Below are positions 8,946-18,478 of a stretch of 64,000 nt of DNA, piece after piece. The stretch is from Saccharopolyspora soli. Its GTDB lineage: Bacteria > Actinomycetota > Actinomycetes > Mycobacteriales > Pseudonocardiaceae. Under the pieces are notes generated by a model. That model did no database searches, was not told the origin of the DNA, and saw only the letters and a list, made by a program, of their open reading frames with translations. The stretch lies in contig NZ_JALBWV010000033.1 of assembly GCF_022678645.1 (NCBI RefSeq), positions 29,457-93,456 of the forward strand. Reading direction: 5' to 3'. The position numbers and the translations under genes were made by a program. Position 1 is the stretch's first letter; every line of letters begins with the position of its first letter.

Positions 8946-8992
8946 GTGAAGGGCACCTGTGACCGGCTTACTCGGTCACAGGTGCCCTTCAC
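8946..8992. repeat. Long palindrome, GGGCACCTGTGACC family, copy 1
   Basis: Perfect 19-bp arms GTGAAGGGCACCTGTGACC (8946-8964) and its complement (8974-8992) with a 9-base loop, between convergent genes. The right arm contains the stop codon and last codons of the WYL regulator gene. Copy 2, with the same core, is at 62045-62095. Probably a bidirectional terminator. Confidence 0.75.
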
Positions 8993-9968
8993 CTCGACCA
9001 AGATCACCGTAAAGGGTGGCGAGGCGGGTGGCGGCGCTGGCGAACTGGTGGCGGAGTTCGGGTGGGGCGAGGATTTCCACTTCCGGGCCGAGTTGGAGCA
9101 GTTGGTCGTAGGCGATCTGGAGCGATTCGACGGGTAGCGTCGTGGTCATCCAGCCTTCGGTGTCGGGTTCGCCCACGGCGGCTTCGGCGGCGCGGGCACC
9201 GGCTCCGTCGGTGGTCGCGTGGAGCTTGCGCAGGCCGATCGGACTGATCCGGATTTCGATGGTCTCGGTCAGCAGCGAGCGGGCGAACTCCTCCGACTTG
9301 CGCTCCCAGAACGCGGCGAGGTCGAAGGTCTCGTCCCGGTTGAAGGTCTCCTCCGCCACTTCGACGCTGCGGAAGCGGTCCACCCGGTACGTCAGGAACC
9401 GCTGTTCGCAGCGGGCCGCCAGGTACCAGACCCCGGCCTTGAGCACGAGGCCGTGCGGCTCGATCCGGCGCTGCACCTCCCGTTCGCCGCGCTGGTACGA
9501 CGCGGTCACCCGGAGGTCGCGCCACACCGCGCGGCTCAGTTCCGGTAGCACGGCCGGGGTTTCGACCTCGCGGAACCAGCGCGGGGCGTCCAGGTGGAAC
9601 CGCTGACCGACCCGCTGCGGCGCATCGCGGAACGGCGGTGCCAACGCCGCCGACGCCTTGAGCTGTGCCGAGGCGACGGCTTCGCCCAGCCCCATGTCGA
9701 TCGCCGGGCCCGGCACGCCGGAGAGGAACAGGGCCTCGGCTTCGGCCTGGTGCAGGCCGGTGAGCTTGGCCCGGTAGCCGCCGAGCAGCCGGTACCCGCC
9801 GGTCCGGCCCCGCTCGGCGTACACCGGCACCCCGGCCTCGGCCAGCGCGAGCACGTCCCGCGCCACGGTCCGCTCGGAAACCTCCAGCTCGCGGGCGAGT
9901 TCCGGCCCGGTCATCGAGCCGCGCACCTGCAACAGGCACAGCAGCGAAACCAACCTCGATGCCCGCAT
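8976..9968 (-). CDS. WYL-domain transcriptional regulator (DeoR/HTH_11 type)
   Basis: Protein of 330 aa. An N-terminal winged helix (residues about 1-60; GPELARELEVSERTVARDV) and a beta-hairpin with RGRTGGYRLLGGYR are followed by a WYL ligand-sensing domain (GLVLKAGVWYLAARC, then YRVDRFRSVEV) and a C-terminal WCX-type extension. Such proteins are cytoplasmic repressors or activators, often acting on neighbouring genes. The adjacent convergent SDR gene is the nearest candidate partner, but they do not share a promoter. The last codons lie inside a repeated palindrome. Confidence 0.9.
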   Translation of the reverse strand: MRASRLVSLLCLLQVRGSMTGPELARELEVSERTVARDVLALAEAGVPVYAERGRTGGYRLLGGYRAKLTGLHQAEAEALFLSGVPGPAIDMGLGEAVASAQLKASAALAPPFRDAPQRVGQRFHLDAPRWFREVETPAVLPELSRAVWRDLRVTASYQRGEREVQRRIEPHGLVLKAGVWYLAARCEQRFLTYRVDRFRSVEVAEETFNRDETFDLAAFWERKSEEFARSLLTETIEIRISPIGLRKLHATTDGAGARAAEAAVGEPDTEGWMTTTLPVESLQIAYDQLLQLGPEVEILAPPELRHQFASAATRLATLYGDLGRGEGHL

Positions 9969-10130
9969 GCGGCGAGCCTACGGCGCACCCCCGACACCGT
10001 CCCTGGTCGCCGTTGCCACCGCATGGAACGGGCGGGCGTTTCGCACTTCACGACGGCCGCGGATGCCATACCACGCAATGCCCGTTTCGCCAGGCAGTCC
10101 TGGAACGGTCGTCCGGTGCTCGACTGCTGG

Positions 10131-10148
10131 CGATTTCGCGAGAAATCG
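10131..10148. repeat. CGATTTC-N4-GAAATCG palindrome, copy 1
   Basis: Perfect 7-bp inverted repeat with spacer GCGA, in the intergenic space between the WYL regulator gene and the permease remnant. The same arms recur at 12077-12094, and a degenerate version is near 42121. Confidence 0.5.
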
Positions 10149-10216
10149 GCACACCACCGCGGCACTCGACACGCCCGACGACACCTCAGTCCCTCCCCGG
10201 CGCAGGGACCTGGTGT

Positions 10217-10520
10217 TCAGCGCAGGCCGGTGGTCTTCAGGGAGGCGACCAGCCACCGCTGGCCGAGCAAGAACACCAGGACCGTCGGCACGGCCGCGAG
10301 CATCGCGGCGGCCACCACGTAGTGCTGCTTCGAGGCGTACTGGCCTTGCAGCGAAGCTATGCCGACCTGGACGACGCGCAGCGACTCGTCCTGGGCCACC
10401 GCCAGCGGCCACAGGAAGGAATTCCGGTTGGCCAGGAAGAGCAGCACCGCCAACGCGGCGAGCATCGGACGGCTCAGCGGCAGGATGACGTGCCAGTAGA
10501 TCCGTTCGCCACCTCGATCA
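10217..10520 (-). pseudogene. Remnant of a carbohydrate ABC transporter permease (MalG type)
   Basis: The last 95 codons match the C-terminal third of a binding-protein-dependent sugar permease: YWHVILPLSRPMLAALAVLL followed by two more hydrophobic helices and the ending LVASLKTTGLR. The EAA-loop region just upstream is broken. The VIEVA part of the motif is in another frame at about 10520-10535 and is joined directly to the YWHVILPL part, consistent with an internal deletion. No N-terminal membrane helices, partner permease, ATPase or solute-binding protein is nearby. I read this as a decayed gene. Confidence 0.72.
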
Positions 10521-10761
10521 CCCCCGTGAGAGCAATCCCGGAAAACGATCGCTGACGCTATTGACCGAGCGACGACCACGTCAATGCGCCATTGGTGGCC
10601 ACCAACACCTGTTCCCACCTTTACCGGAATTCCCGATGAGTCCACAGTAGACAATGCCGTTGGTCGGCGGCCGGTTGGTGACCACGTCCCACACTGTCTA
10701 CGGGGCGTGACCGGCAGCCGAGCAGCGTCCGTCGGCGCCGCGAGCGTTCGCCTTCGGGGCG

Positions 10762-11994
10762 TCAGGCGAAGCGGGGTGGGCCGCCGTTTAGTGCTCGGTG
10801 GGTGGCGTCTTCATCGATGTAGAAGTTCGGGCGTTGGTGGTCTTCGTCGTAGTAGCGGTGGAAGACCGGGGTTTGCGAGCCTGACATCGGGGGCACGATC
10901 CAGGACCAGTCCACCGGGCACTTGCGGCCCGCCGCCTCCTCCTTGGCGAGGTGCGTCAGGAAGCGCTTGGATTCGGTGTGGTGGTCGGTGATGGTCACCC
11001 CGGCCTGCTGGTAGGAGTGCAGCACCGCGCGGTTCAGCTCGACCAGCGCGCGGTCACGCCACAGGGTGTCCTCGCGCGAAGTGTCCAGGCCCAGCCGCTC
11101 GGCGACCAGCGGGACGAGGTTGTAGCGATCGCTGTCGCCGAAGTTGCGGGCGCCGATCTCGGTGCCCATGTACCAGCCGTTGAACGGCGCCGCCGGGTAC
11201 GGCACGCCGCCGATGTTCAACCGCATGTGGCTGATCACCGGAACCGCGTGCCAGCGCAGGCCCAGCTCGGCGAACCAGGGCAGCTCCGGGTGGGTCACCG
11301 GGACCTCTTCGATCACTTCCGGCGGCAGGGCGAACATGTGCGGTCCTTCGTCGACGGTCTCCACCACCAGCGGAAGCGCGTCGAACGCGGTGCGCCGGAG
11401 CGGTGGCTGCCAGCCGAAGCTGAGCACGGCTTCGGTGAAGCGCACGTAGCGCGGATCGCCGAGCACCGTGCCGTCCGGTCGCTGGTACCCCGCGTAGCGG
11501 ACGAGTTGCTCGTTCCAGATCCGCGGTGCCGGGCGCTGCGGCGTCTCGGGCGGGAACACGCTGATCACCGGGCGGATCTTGCCGTTGTTGGTGGCCATCC
11601 GCAGGTGCTGGACGCAGTGCGCGGCAACGCCGGACGCGGTGTGCACGTCGCGCAGGTCGCGAACCTTCAGGCTCCGCCAGTAGAGCCGCCCGATGCAGCG
11701 AGCGCTGTTGCGCCACGCCACTTGCGCGCCGAAGGTCAGTTCCTGCTGGGAGTGCCGATAGGTGCCGATCGTGTCCACCTCGTAGCGCATCCGGTCCAGC
11801 CGCTGTTGCAGCGATCCGGATTCGCGGTTCTCGGCGTGGAACAGCCGCAGGAATTCCTCGGCCTCGGCCATGTCCACCGGCGGCGCGGAACGGGCGGACG
11901 ACGGACGCACCACGCGCAGCCGCCTGGTCGGCTGCGATGCGCTGGCATTGCCGGAGAAGACGGAGTCCGGCGCGTCGCCACTAACCCTGAACAC
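10762..11994 (-). CDS. nos: Bacterial nitric oxide synthase, oxygenase domain
   Basis: Haem-thiolate enzyme that oxidises L-arginine to citrulline and NO using tetrahydropterin/folate and external reductases. Protein of 410 aa. The haem-ligating cysteine is C100 in AWRNSARCIGR, and the substrate-binding glutamate is E279 in FNGWYMGTEIGARNF. TNNGKIRPVISVFPPE and CPVDWSWIVPPMSGS complete the NOS core. No reductase domain is fused, as usual in bacteria. The first 40 residues are extra compared with Bacillus NOS. The start is GTG 11994, possibly leaderless (TACCGT ends 7 bases upstream); a start further inside is possible. It sits between ftsQ and ftsZ, with no obvious pathway partner beside it. 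Confidence 0.93.
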   Translation of the reverse strand: MFRVSGDAPDSVFSGNASASQPTRRLRVVRPSSARSAPPVDMAEAEEFLRLFHAENRESGSLQQRLDRMRYEVDTIGTYRHSQQELTFGAQVAWRNSARCIGRLYWRSLKVRDLRDVHTASGVAAHCVQHLRMATNNGKIRPVISVFPPETPQRPAPRIWNEQLVRYAGYQRPDGTVLGDPRYVRFTEAVLSFGWQPPLRRTAFDALPLVVETVDEGPHMFALPPEVIEEVPVTHPELPWFAELGLRWHAVPVISHMRLNIGGVPYPAAPFNGWYMGTEIGARNFGDSDRYNLVPLVAERLGLDTSREDTLWRDRALVELNRAVLHSYQQAGVTITDHHTESKRFLTHLAKEEAAGRKCPVDWSWIVPPMSGSQTPVFHRYYDEDHQRPNFYIDEDATHRALNGGPPRFA

Positions 11995-12076
11995 GAATCA
12001 CACGGTAGCGCCACACAAATGATCTTGAGCACGGGCACCTGGGGTGCGCGGCTGGTCCGCGACGCGGCCACGCGGG

Positions 12077-12094
12077 CGATTTCCCGCGAAATCG
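12077..12094. repeat. CGATTTC-N4-GAAATCG palindrome, copy 2
   Basis: Perfect 7-bp arms with spacer CCGC, 5 bases beyond the ftsQ stop. It could act as a weak terminator or belong to a dispersed palindrome family (copy 1 at 10131-10148). Confidence 0.5.
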
Positions 12095-12099
12095 GCGAA

Positions 12100-12846
12100 T
12101 CACGCCACCGTCGGCAAGGCCGGGGTGGTGACGTCGTAGGTCTTGCCCGGTCGGGTCAGCAGCGCTGGCAGGATCGCTGCCTTCCAGGGAGTTTCCTCCA
12201 GCGATCCCCAGTGGACCTCTCGGTTGCCCCTGAGCAGCAGGCGGACGTCGTTGGGCTGCTCCGCGATCATCGCGCTGACCTCGGCTCGCAGCGCCTGGGG
12301 CAGGGCCATCAGGACCGTCAACGCCGCTCGGGTCGCCGGGTCGTTCTGCGAAGCCTCCCGCACCCGCAGTTCCGGCAGGCTGGCCGGGCGTTGCGCGACC
12401 GCCTCGAACGGCACCCCGTCCGCGTCCACGAGCTGGATCCCGTTGCGCGCCACCAGGAACGCCACCGGCATGCGTTCGATGATCCGCACCCGCACCGCGG
12501 ACGGCCAGGCCAGCGACACCTGGGCCGCCGCGATCTTCGGCATCGCCCGCAGCCGGGTCTGGACGTCGTCGACGTCCACCTGCAGCATCGGAGTGCCCGG
12601 CTCGATGCCAGCCGCCCGCACCACCTGGTCCTGGGCGAGCGTCGCGTTGCCGACGACCTCGACCGACCGGACGCCCAGCAGCGGCGTGAAGTACAGCACG
12701 ACCACGCCGAGCGTCATCGCCGCCAGCACCGCCGGTAGCGCCCAGCGCCGCCACTTCGGGAGGATCGTCCGGCCGCCCCGCACCGGGCGGCCCCGAGTGC
12801 TGCGCGGCCCGGGGCGCTCCGTCGCGCGACGACGCGTTGGGGTCAC
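12100..12846 (-). CDS. ftsQ: Cell division protein FtsQ
   Basis: Bitopic division protein of 248 aa that links early and late divisome proteins. A basic cytoplasmic tail (residues 1-33) precedes one membrane helix (about 34-56), then a POTRA domain starting [12 protein letters not shown] and a beta domain. GTG 12846 overlaps the murC stop (GTGA), so the two are translationally coupled. In close relatives ftsZ normally follows at once; here the next gene on this strand is the NOS gene. Confidence 0.93.
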   Translation of the reverse strand: MTPTRRRATERPGPRSTRGRPVRGGRTILPKWRRWALPAVLAAMTLGVVVLYFTPLLGVRSVEVVGNATLAQDQVVRAAGIEPGTPMLQVDVDDVQTRLRAMPKIAAAQVSLAWPSAVRVRIIERMPVAFLVARNGIQLVDADGVPFEAVAQRPASLPELRVREASQNDPATRAALTVLMALPQALRAEVSAMIAEQPNDVRLLLRGNREVHWGSLEETPWKAAILPALLTRPGKTYDVTTPALPTVA

Positions 12847-14288
12847 CCCAATTCCTCCCCGGCGGCGCGGTCCTGCCCGGCGTGCCGGTCGAGCTCGGCG
12901 AGGATCTCCGGGCCGAGCATCGTCACGTCCCCGGCCCCCATGGTCAGCACCAGGTCACCGGGCCGGGCCCGGCTCGCGACCAGCGGCGCGGCCGCCGCGA
13001 AAGACTGCTCGTAGTGCACCTTTTCGGCCGACAGCGGCACCTGGTCGGCGATCAGCTTGCCGGTGACACCCGGCTGCGGATCCTCGCGCGCGCCGTAGAC
13101 GTCGAGCACCACGACCTCGTCGGCCAGTCCCAGCGCGGTCGCGAACTCGTCGGAGAACGCCGCTGTGCGGGAGAACAGGTGCGGCTGGAACACCACTACC
13201 AAGCGGCCGTCGCCGACCACCGGCCGAGCCGCGCGCAGCTGCGCGTCCACTTCGGTCGGGTGGTGCGCGTAGTCGTCGTAGACCCGGACGCCGTCGGCGC
13301 GGCCCTTGAACTCGAACCGCCGCCGGACCCCGCCGAAGGCCGCGAGCCCGTCGAGCAGATCCGCAAGCGGCGCGCCGAGTTCCAGCCCGGCCAGCAACGC
13401 GGCGACCGCGTTGCCCGCCATGTGCTCGCCCGGCACCGAAACCTGCACGTCGACGCGGTCACCGTCGAGTTCCACGGCCGCCACTCCGGTGCCGTGCTGG
13501 GGCCGGTAACCGACCAGCCGCGCGTCACCGTCGCCGGTCACCGAAGTCCCGTAGCGCCGCACCCGGATCCCGGCCGCGGCCGCCCGGTCGGCCAGCTCGG
13601 CGGCCCCCGGATCGTCGGCGCAGGCGATCAGCACCCCGCCCGGCTCGATCCGCTGCACGAACTCCTCGAAGACCTTGGTGTACGCCTCGGCGGTGCCGTG
13701 GTGGTCCAGGTGGTCGGGTTCGACGTTGGTCACCACCGCCACCGACGGCGCGAACACCAGGAACGAGCCGTCGCTCTCGTCCGCCTCCGCGACGAAGATG
13801 CTGCCGTCGCCGTGGTGCGCGTTCGCACCGGACTCGTTGAGGTCGCCGCCGATGGCGAAGGACGGGTCGAACCGGCAATGCTGCAGCGCCACGGTCAGCA
13901 TCGACGTGGTGGAGGTCTTGCCATGGGTGCCCGCCACGCAGGCCACCCGGTGCCCCGCCATCAGCGCGGCCAGCGCTTCGGCCCGGCGCAGCACGGCGAT
14001 GCCGCGCCGCTGCGCCTCCACCAGCTCCGCGTTGTCCGGCTTGATCGCCGTGGACACCACGACCGCCGTCGGGTCGGCGTCGAACTGGTCGAGGTGCTCC
14101 GCCTGGTGGCCGATGCCGATGTGCGCGCCCTGCGCCCGCAGCGCGAGCACGGTGCGCGAGTCGCGGGCGTCCGAACCGGACACCTGCTGCCCGCGGGCCA
14201 GCAGGATCCGGGCGATACCGCTCATCCCGGCGCCACCGATGCCGATCAGGTGCACCCGAGCGAGGTCCGAAGTGGACGGTTCGGTCAC
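12843..14288 (-). CDS. murC: UDP-N-acetylmuramate--L-alanine ligase MurC
   Basis: First ATP-dependent amino-acid ligase of the peptidoglycan precursor pathway (adds L-Ala to UDP-MurNAc), cytoplasmic, 481 aa. The N-terminal UDP-binding motif is [13 protein letters not shown], the ATP loop GTHGKTST is at residues 120-127, and the central block [11 protein letters not shown] and C-terminal [11 protein letters not shown] follow. The start is GTG 14288, overlapping the murG stop (GTGA). A longer upstream reading frame continues antiparallel to murG and is spurious. Confidence 0.96.
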   Translation of the reverse strand: MTEPSTSDLARVHLIGIGGAGMSGIARILLARGQQVSGSDARDSRTVLALRAQGAHIGIGHQAEHLDQFDADPTAVVVSTAIKPDNAELVEAQRRGIAVLRRAEALAALMAGHRVACVAGTHGKTSTTSMLTVALQHCRFDPSFAIGGDLNESGANAHHGDGSIFVAEADESDGSFLVFAPSVAVVTNVEPDHLDHHGTAEAYTKVFEEFVQRIEPGGVLIACADDPGAAELADRAAAAGIRVRRYGTSVTGDGDARLVGYRPQHGTGVAAVELDGDRVDVQVSVPGEHMAGNAVAALLAGLELGAPLADLLDGLAAFGGVRRRFEFKGRADGVRVYDDYAHHPTEVDAQLRAARPVVGDGRLVVVFQPHLFSRTAAFSDEFATALGLADEVVVLDVYGAREDPQPGVTGKLIADQVPLSAEKVHYEQSFAAAAPLVASRARPGDLVLTMGAGDVTMLGPEILAELDRHAGQDRAAGEELG

Positions 14289-15439
14289 TGTCCGGCCACC
14301 TCCAGCACGATCTGCGCCAGCACGTGGTCGGCCTCGCGGTGCCCGGTACCCAGCGTGGCCCGGCTCATCTCCTGCAGCCGCTGGGCGTCGCGCGCCAGCG
14401 GCAGCACCTCGTCGATCACCCGCTGCGTGGTCAGCTGCTCGTCCGCCACCAGCCGCGCACCACCGGCGCTCACCACCGGCTGCGCGTTGAGCGCCTGCTC
14501 GCCGTTGCCGTGCGGTAGCGGCACGAACACCGCGGGCAGTCCGACGGCCGAGACCTCCGCGACGGTCATCGCGCCGGAGCGGCACACCACCAGGTCCGCC
14601 GCCGCGTACGCCAGGTCCATCCGCTCCAGGTAGGGCACCGCGGTGTAGGCCGGTGCGCCGGGAACCTGTTGCACCGCAATGGTGTTCTTCGGTCCGTGCG
14701 CGTGCAGCACACCGATTCCGGCGCGCCCCAACGCTTCCGCCGCACCGGAGAACGCGACGTTCAGCGTGCGCGCGCCCTGCGAGCCGCCGAACACCAGGAT
14801 CACCGGCGCGTGCGGGTGCAGTCCGAAGTGCGCGCGGGCCTGCGCCCGCAGCGCCCACCTGTCCAGCCTGGTGATGGACTCGCGCAGCGGGATCCCGATG
14901 GTCTGCGCCCCGGTCAGACCGCTGTCCGGGGTCGCCGCGAGCACCCGGTCCGCGAACTTCGCGCCCACCTTGTTCGCCAGCCCGGCCCGCGCGTTGGCCT
15001 CGTGCACCACGATCGGCACCCGACCGCGCGCGGCCAGGTACGCGGGCAGCGAGACGTAGCCGCCGAAGCCGACCACCACGTGCGCGCCGACGCGGTCCAG
15101 CACGTCGCGGGTCTGCTTCACCGACTCGCGCACCTTCAGCGGCAGCTTCAGCAGTTCCGGGCTGGCCTTGCGCGGCATCGGCACCGGCGGGATGAGCTCC
15201 AGCGGATAGCCGCGGGCTGGCACCAGCCGGTTCTCCAGGCCGCGTTCGGTGCCCAGCGCGGTCACCTGGGCGTCCGGCCGCAGCCGACGCACCGCGTCGG
15301 CCAGCGCCAGCGCGGGCTCGATGTGCCCGGCGGTGCCGCCACCGGCGACCACCACCGACAGCGCCCGCCGTCCCACGGCGGCGCTCTGCGGGTCGCCCAC
15401 GGCACCCTGGTCGATGCGGACCGTTTGCTCCCCGCTCAA
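14285..15439 (-). CDS. murG: UDP-GlcNAc:undecaprenyl-PP-MurNAc-pentapeptide transferase MurG
   Basis: Membrane-associated glycosyltransferase that makes lipid II from lipid I; GT-B fold, 384 aa. The N-terminal glycine-rich loop [11 protein letters not shown] lies at about residues 31-40. [15 protein letters not shown] and [12 protein letters not shown] follow, then the C-terminal donor-site blocks [21 protein letters not shown] and [13 protein letters not shown]. The start overlaps the ftsW stop by a few bases and the end overlaps murC, so the genes are coupled. The N-terminal 25 residues are an extra polar extension. Confidence 0.96.
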   Translation of the reverse strand: MSGEQTVRIDQGAVGDPQSAAVGRRALSVVVAGGGTAGHIEPALALADAVRRLRPDAQVTALGTERGLENRLVPARGYPLELIPPVPMPRKASPELLKLPLKVRESVKQTRDVLDRVGAHVVVGFGGYVSLPAYLAARGRVPIVVHEANARAGLANKVGAKFADRVLAATPDSGLTGAQTIGIPLRESITRLDRWALRAQARAHFGLHPHAPVILVFGGSQGARTLNVAFSGAAEALGRAGIGVLHAHGPKNTIAVQQVPGAPAYTAVPYLERMDLAYAAADLVVCRSGAMTVAEVSAVGLPAVFVPLPHGNGEQALNAQPVVSAGGARLVADEQLTTQRVIDEVLPLARDAQRLQEMSRATLGTGHREADHVLAQIVLEVAGQ

Positions 15440-16854
15440 CGGTGTCCTCCTCGTGTCTGCGCCCGGGATCCGGGGCCGCTGCGCGCGCCGCGCGCGCGGA
15501 GGTCCCCGCTTCCCCGGCGAGTTGCCGCCGCCCCGGAGCTCTTCGCGCCGGGTCGGCTTCGTGGGGTCGTGGGTCGTGTCGGACGCCGCTTGGCCGGTGG
15601 CCGGTACGGCGCCGGGGTGGGCAACCGCAACAGCTTGCCGACCCGACCCGGACCCAAAGACCGTAGCGCGGCGATCGCCTCGGGTTCGTGCCGGGCGAAG
15701 TTCGCCAGCAGCCCGAACACCAGCATGCTGGTGACCACCGACGATCCGCCGGAGGAGATCAGCGGCAACGGCAGCCCGGTGGTGGGCAGCAGGCCCACCA
15801 CGTAGCCGACGTTGATGACCGCCTGCCCCACCAGCCAGGTGGTCAGCGTCGCCGACACCAGCCGGATGTACGGGTCGGTGTTGCGGAACGCGATGCGCAG
15901 CCCCACGTAGGCGGTGGTGCCGAAGAGCACCAGCACGACCGCGCAGCCGACGAACCCGAGTTCCTCACCGATCACCGCGAAGATGAAGTCGTTGTGCACG
16001 TTGGGCAGGTACTGCCACTTCGACCAGCCGCGCCCCAGTCCGCGGCCGAACAACCCGCCGTCGGCCAGCGCGTACTGCGCCTGCATCATCTGGTAGCCCT
16101 GCCCGGTCGGGTCGGCCTGCGGGTCCAGGAAGTTGGTCAGCCGCGCCAACCGGTACTCGGCGACCACCGACAGCGCCACGCCAGCGGTCAATGCGCCGAG
16201 CAACATGACCAGGAACAGCCGCAGCGGCGCCCCGGCGAACCACAGCAGCGCCAGCAGCACCACGAACAGCGTGATCGTCGAGCCCAGGTCGGGCTGCAAC
16301 ATCACCAGCGTGAACATCAGCAACGCCGCCGGGACCACCGGCACCAGCAGATGCCGGTACTGCGCCATCAGACCGCGCTTGGTGACCAGCACGTGCGCGC
16401 CCCACACCGCGAACGCGACCTTGGCGAACTCCACCGGCTGGAACGACACCCCGGCCACCACGAACCAGCTCCGCGCGTTGTTGAGTTCGGTGCCCAACGG
16501 GGTCAGCACCAGCACCAACAACACCAGGCAGATCGTCAGCAGGATCAGGCTGTACCGGCGCAACAACCGCACCGGCACCCGCAGCGCGAGGTAGAACACC
16601 ACCAGCCCGACCAGGCAGTACATCACCTGCTTGCCGAAGACGCTGTAGGACGAGCCGTCCCTGTTGAACGAATCGACGCTGGAGGCCGAAAGCACCATCA
16701 CCAGGCCGAAAACCGTCAGCAGGCCGAACACCGCCAGCAGCAGGTGGAACGACGCCAGCGGACGGGTCAGCCACGCGGTCAGCGGCGAAAGCACGGTCAG
16801 CCCGGCGCGTTTCTTCGCGCTTCGAGCGGCAGCGGGCTTCGTCGCAGTGGTCAC
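15436..16854 (-). CDS. ftsW: Septal peptidoglycan polymerase FtsW (SEDS family)
   Basis: Polytopic membrane glycosyltransferase that polymerises lipid II at the septum together with FtsI. Protein of 472 aa with about ten hydrophobic segments, a basic N-terminal tail ([10 protein letters not shown]), the FtsW blocks [15 protein letters not shown] and [17 protein letters not shown], and a long basic, Pro/Arg-rich C-terminal tail. It starts 6 bases after murD and overlaps murG. Confidence 0.95.
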   Translation of the reverse strand: MTTATKPAAARSAKKRAGLTVLSPLTAWLTRPLASFHLLLAVFGLLTVFGLVMVLSASSVDSFNRDGSSYSVFGKQVMYCLVGLVVFYLALRVPVRLLRRYSLILLTICLVLLVLVLTPLGTELNNARSWFVVAGVSFQPVEFAKVAFAVWGAHVLVTKRGLMAQYRHLLVPVVPAALLMFTLVMLQPDLGSTITLFVVLLALLWFAGAPLRLFLVMLLGALTAGVALSVVAEYRLARLTNFLDPQADPTGQGYQMMQAQYALADGGLFGRGLGRGWSKWQYLPNVHNDFIFAVIGEELGFVGCAVVLVLFGTTAYVGLRIAFRNTDPYIRLVSATLTTWLVGQAVINVGYVVGLLPTTGLPLPLISSGGSSVVTSMLVFGLLANFARHEPEAIAALRSLGPGRVGKLLRLPTPAPYRPPAKRRPTRPTTPRSRPGAKSSGAAATRRGSGDLRARGARSGPGSRAQTRGGHR

Positions 16855-16860
16855 CGCGGA

Positions 16861-18264
16861 TCACCCGCCGTGCGTGGACGCTGCCGGAGCATCGGCCAAC
16901 ACGGCTCGCACCGCGTCGGCGAAGGCCCGGCCCCGGTGGGCGTAGTCGGTGAACATGTCCATCGACGCGGCGGCCGGGGCGAGCAGGACCACCGAACCCG
17001 GTCGGGCGAACTCGTTGGCCGAACGAACAGCTTGCAGCATGCCCGCATCGTCCCCCGCCGCCACCTCGCGGACCGGCACATCCGGGGCGTGTCGGGCCAG
17101 TGCGGTGGCGAACTGATCCCGATCCCGACCGATCAGCACCACGGCCTGCAGCCGAGCGGCGTTGGCCGCCACCAACTCCTCGATCTCGGCGCCCTTGAGC
17201 AGTCCGCCCGCGATCCACACCACCCGCGGATGCGCGCGCAGCGCCGCGTCCGCGGCGTGCGGGTTGGTCGCCTTCGAATCGTCCACATAGGACACACCGG
17301 CGGCCTCGGCCACCAGTACCGACCGGTGCGCTCCGGGCTGGAACGCCCGCAGCCCTTCGGCCACCGCGCCCGGCTGGACGCCGTAGGCGCGCGCCAGCGC
17401 CGCCGCAGCCAGCGCGTTCGCCACGTTGTGCGGCCCCGCCGGGTGCACGTCGGCGAGCGCCGCGAGCACCACCCGGTCGCCGAAGGCGCGATCGAGAAGC
17501 GAGGCGTCCTCGACGCCGAGCTGGCCGTCCCGCGGAGCGTCGAGCGTGACGGAGACCCGCCTGGCGTCCGCCGCGGCAGCGGCGGCGAGCCGGGTCGACC
17601 ACGCGTCGTCGGCGTTGGCGACGGCAACGGAGCTGCCGGAGTAGACCTTCGCCTTGGCGGCCCCGTAGGCGGCGAGGGAGCCGTGCCAGTCCAGGTGGTC
17701 GTCGGCGACGTTGAGGACGACGGCGGCGAACGCCGCGACGGAGTCCGACCAGTGCAGCTGGAAGCTGGACAGCTCCACCGCGAGCACCCGGTGTCCGGCG
17801 CGGACCGCGTCGACCACCGGCAGCCCGACGTTGCCGCAGGCCACCACGTCGACCCCGGCAGCGCGCAGGATCGACTCCAGCATGCTCACGGTCGTGGTCT
17901 TGCCGTTGGTCCCGGTGACCGCCAGCCAGGTCGCCGGGTCACCGCTGTCCTGGTCCAGCCGCCAGGCGAGCTCGACCTCGCCGATCACCTCAACACCCGC
18001 CGCGACCGCCGCCGCCAGCAGCGGCGCGTCCGGGCGCCAGCCGGGGCTGGTGACCACCAGATCCGCGCCGGTCGGCGGCTCGGTCAGCCCCTCGACCAGC
18101 GCCGCGCCCTGCGCCTGCAGCGACGCCAGGGCGGCGAGCCGGTCGGCGGAAGCGTCCGTGACGGTCACCGCCGCGCCCACCGCCAGCAGCGCCTCGGCGG
18201 CCGAGCGGCCGGACACCCCGGCCCCGGCCACCAGCACGTTCAGCCCCTCGAACCGCCCTGCCAC
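16861..18264 (-). CDS. murD: UDP-N-acetylmuramoyl-L-alanine--D-glutamate ligase MurD
   Basis: Adds D-Glu to UDP-MurNAc-L-Ala. Protein of 467 aa. The N-terminal Rossmann-like domain begins LNVLVAGAGVSGRS, the ATP loop GTNGKTT is at residues 118-124, NVADDHLDWHG follows, and YVDDSKATNPHA carries the family lysine. The start is GTG 18264 with AAGGAG upstream. A 214-base gap containing repeat copy B1 separates it from mraY, unlike the tight overlaps elsewhere in this block. Confidence 0.95.
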   Translation of the reverse strand: MAGRFEGLNVLVAGAGVSGRSAAEALLAVGAAVTVTDASADRLAALASLQAQGAALVEGLTEPPTGADLVVTSPGWRPDAPLLAAAVAAGVEVIGEVELAWRLDQDSGDPATWLAVTGTNGKTTTVSMLESILRAAGVDVVACGNVGLPVVDAVRAGHRVLAVELSSFQLHWSDSVAAFAAVVLNVADDHLDWHGSLAAYGAAKAKVYSGSSVAVANADDAWSTRLAAAAAADARRVSVTLDAPRDGQLGVEDASLLDRAFGDRVVLAALADVHPAGPHNVANALAAAALARAYGVQPGAVAEGLRAFQPGAHRSVLVAEAAGVSYVDDSKATNPHAADAALRAHPRVVWIAGGLLKGAEIEELVAANAARLQAVVLIGRDRDQFATALARHAPDVPVREVAAGDDAGMLQAVRSANEFARPGSVVLLAPAAASMDMFTDYAHRGRAFADAVRAVLADAPAASTHGG

Positions 18265-18393
18265 CGACTCGTCTCCTTAGCAGCTCGCGCGAATTCGCAG
18301 CGTGCCGAACAGCGCTGCCAGGTCATGCAGCCGCTCCCGGCCCGATGTGCGAAACCCGCGCACCTTCCCAGTTCCCGTCTTCACTCTTGTTCT

Positions 18394-18450
18394 TCGAAGC
18401 GCCGCAGCCGCTTAGCCCACCTACGACACTCGCACCGCCGCGGGTTCCGC
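18394..18450 (-). repeat. GAACCCGCGGCGGTG repeat, copy 1 (mraY-murD gap)
   Basis: Read on the minus strand: GGAACCCGCGGCGGTGC, a variable 8-12 bases, then GGTGGGCTAAGCGGC and an imperfect hairpin (AGCGGC-TGC-GGCGCT). Related copies are at 41907-41959 (plus) and 43085-43136 (minus). All three are intergenic. Confidence 0.65.
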
Positions 18451-18478
18451 AAAACGACCACGAGGCCCCCTTCTTCTG

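Noticed and set aside
15436..15666. Second small gene in the ftsW C-terminal tail region
   Set aside because: The Arg/Pro-rich tail of FtsW explains the sequence; the opposite frame is a shadow.
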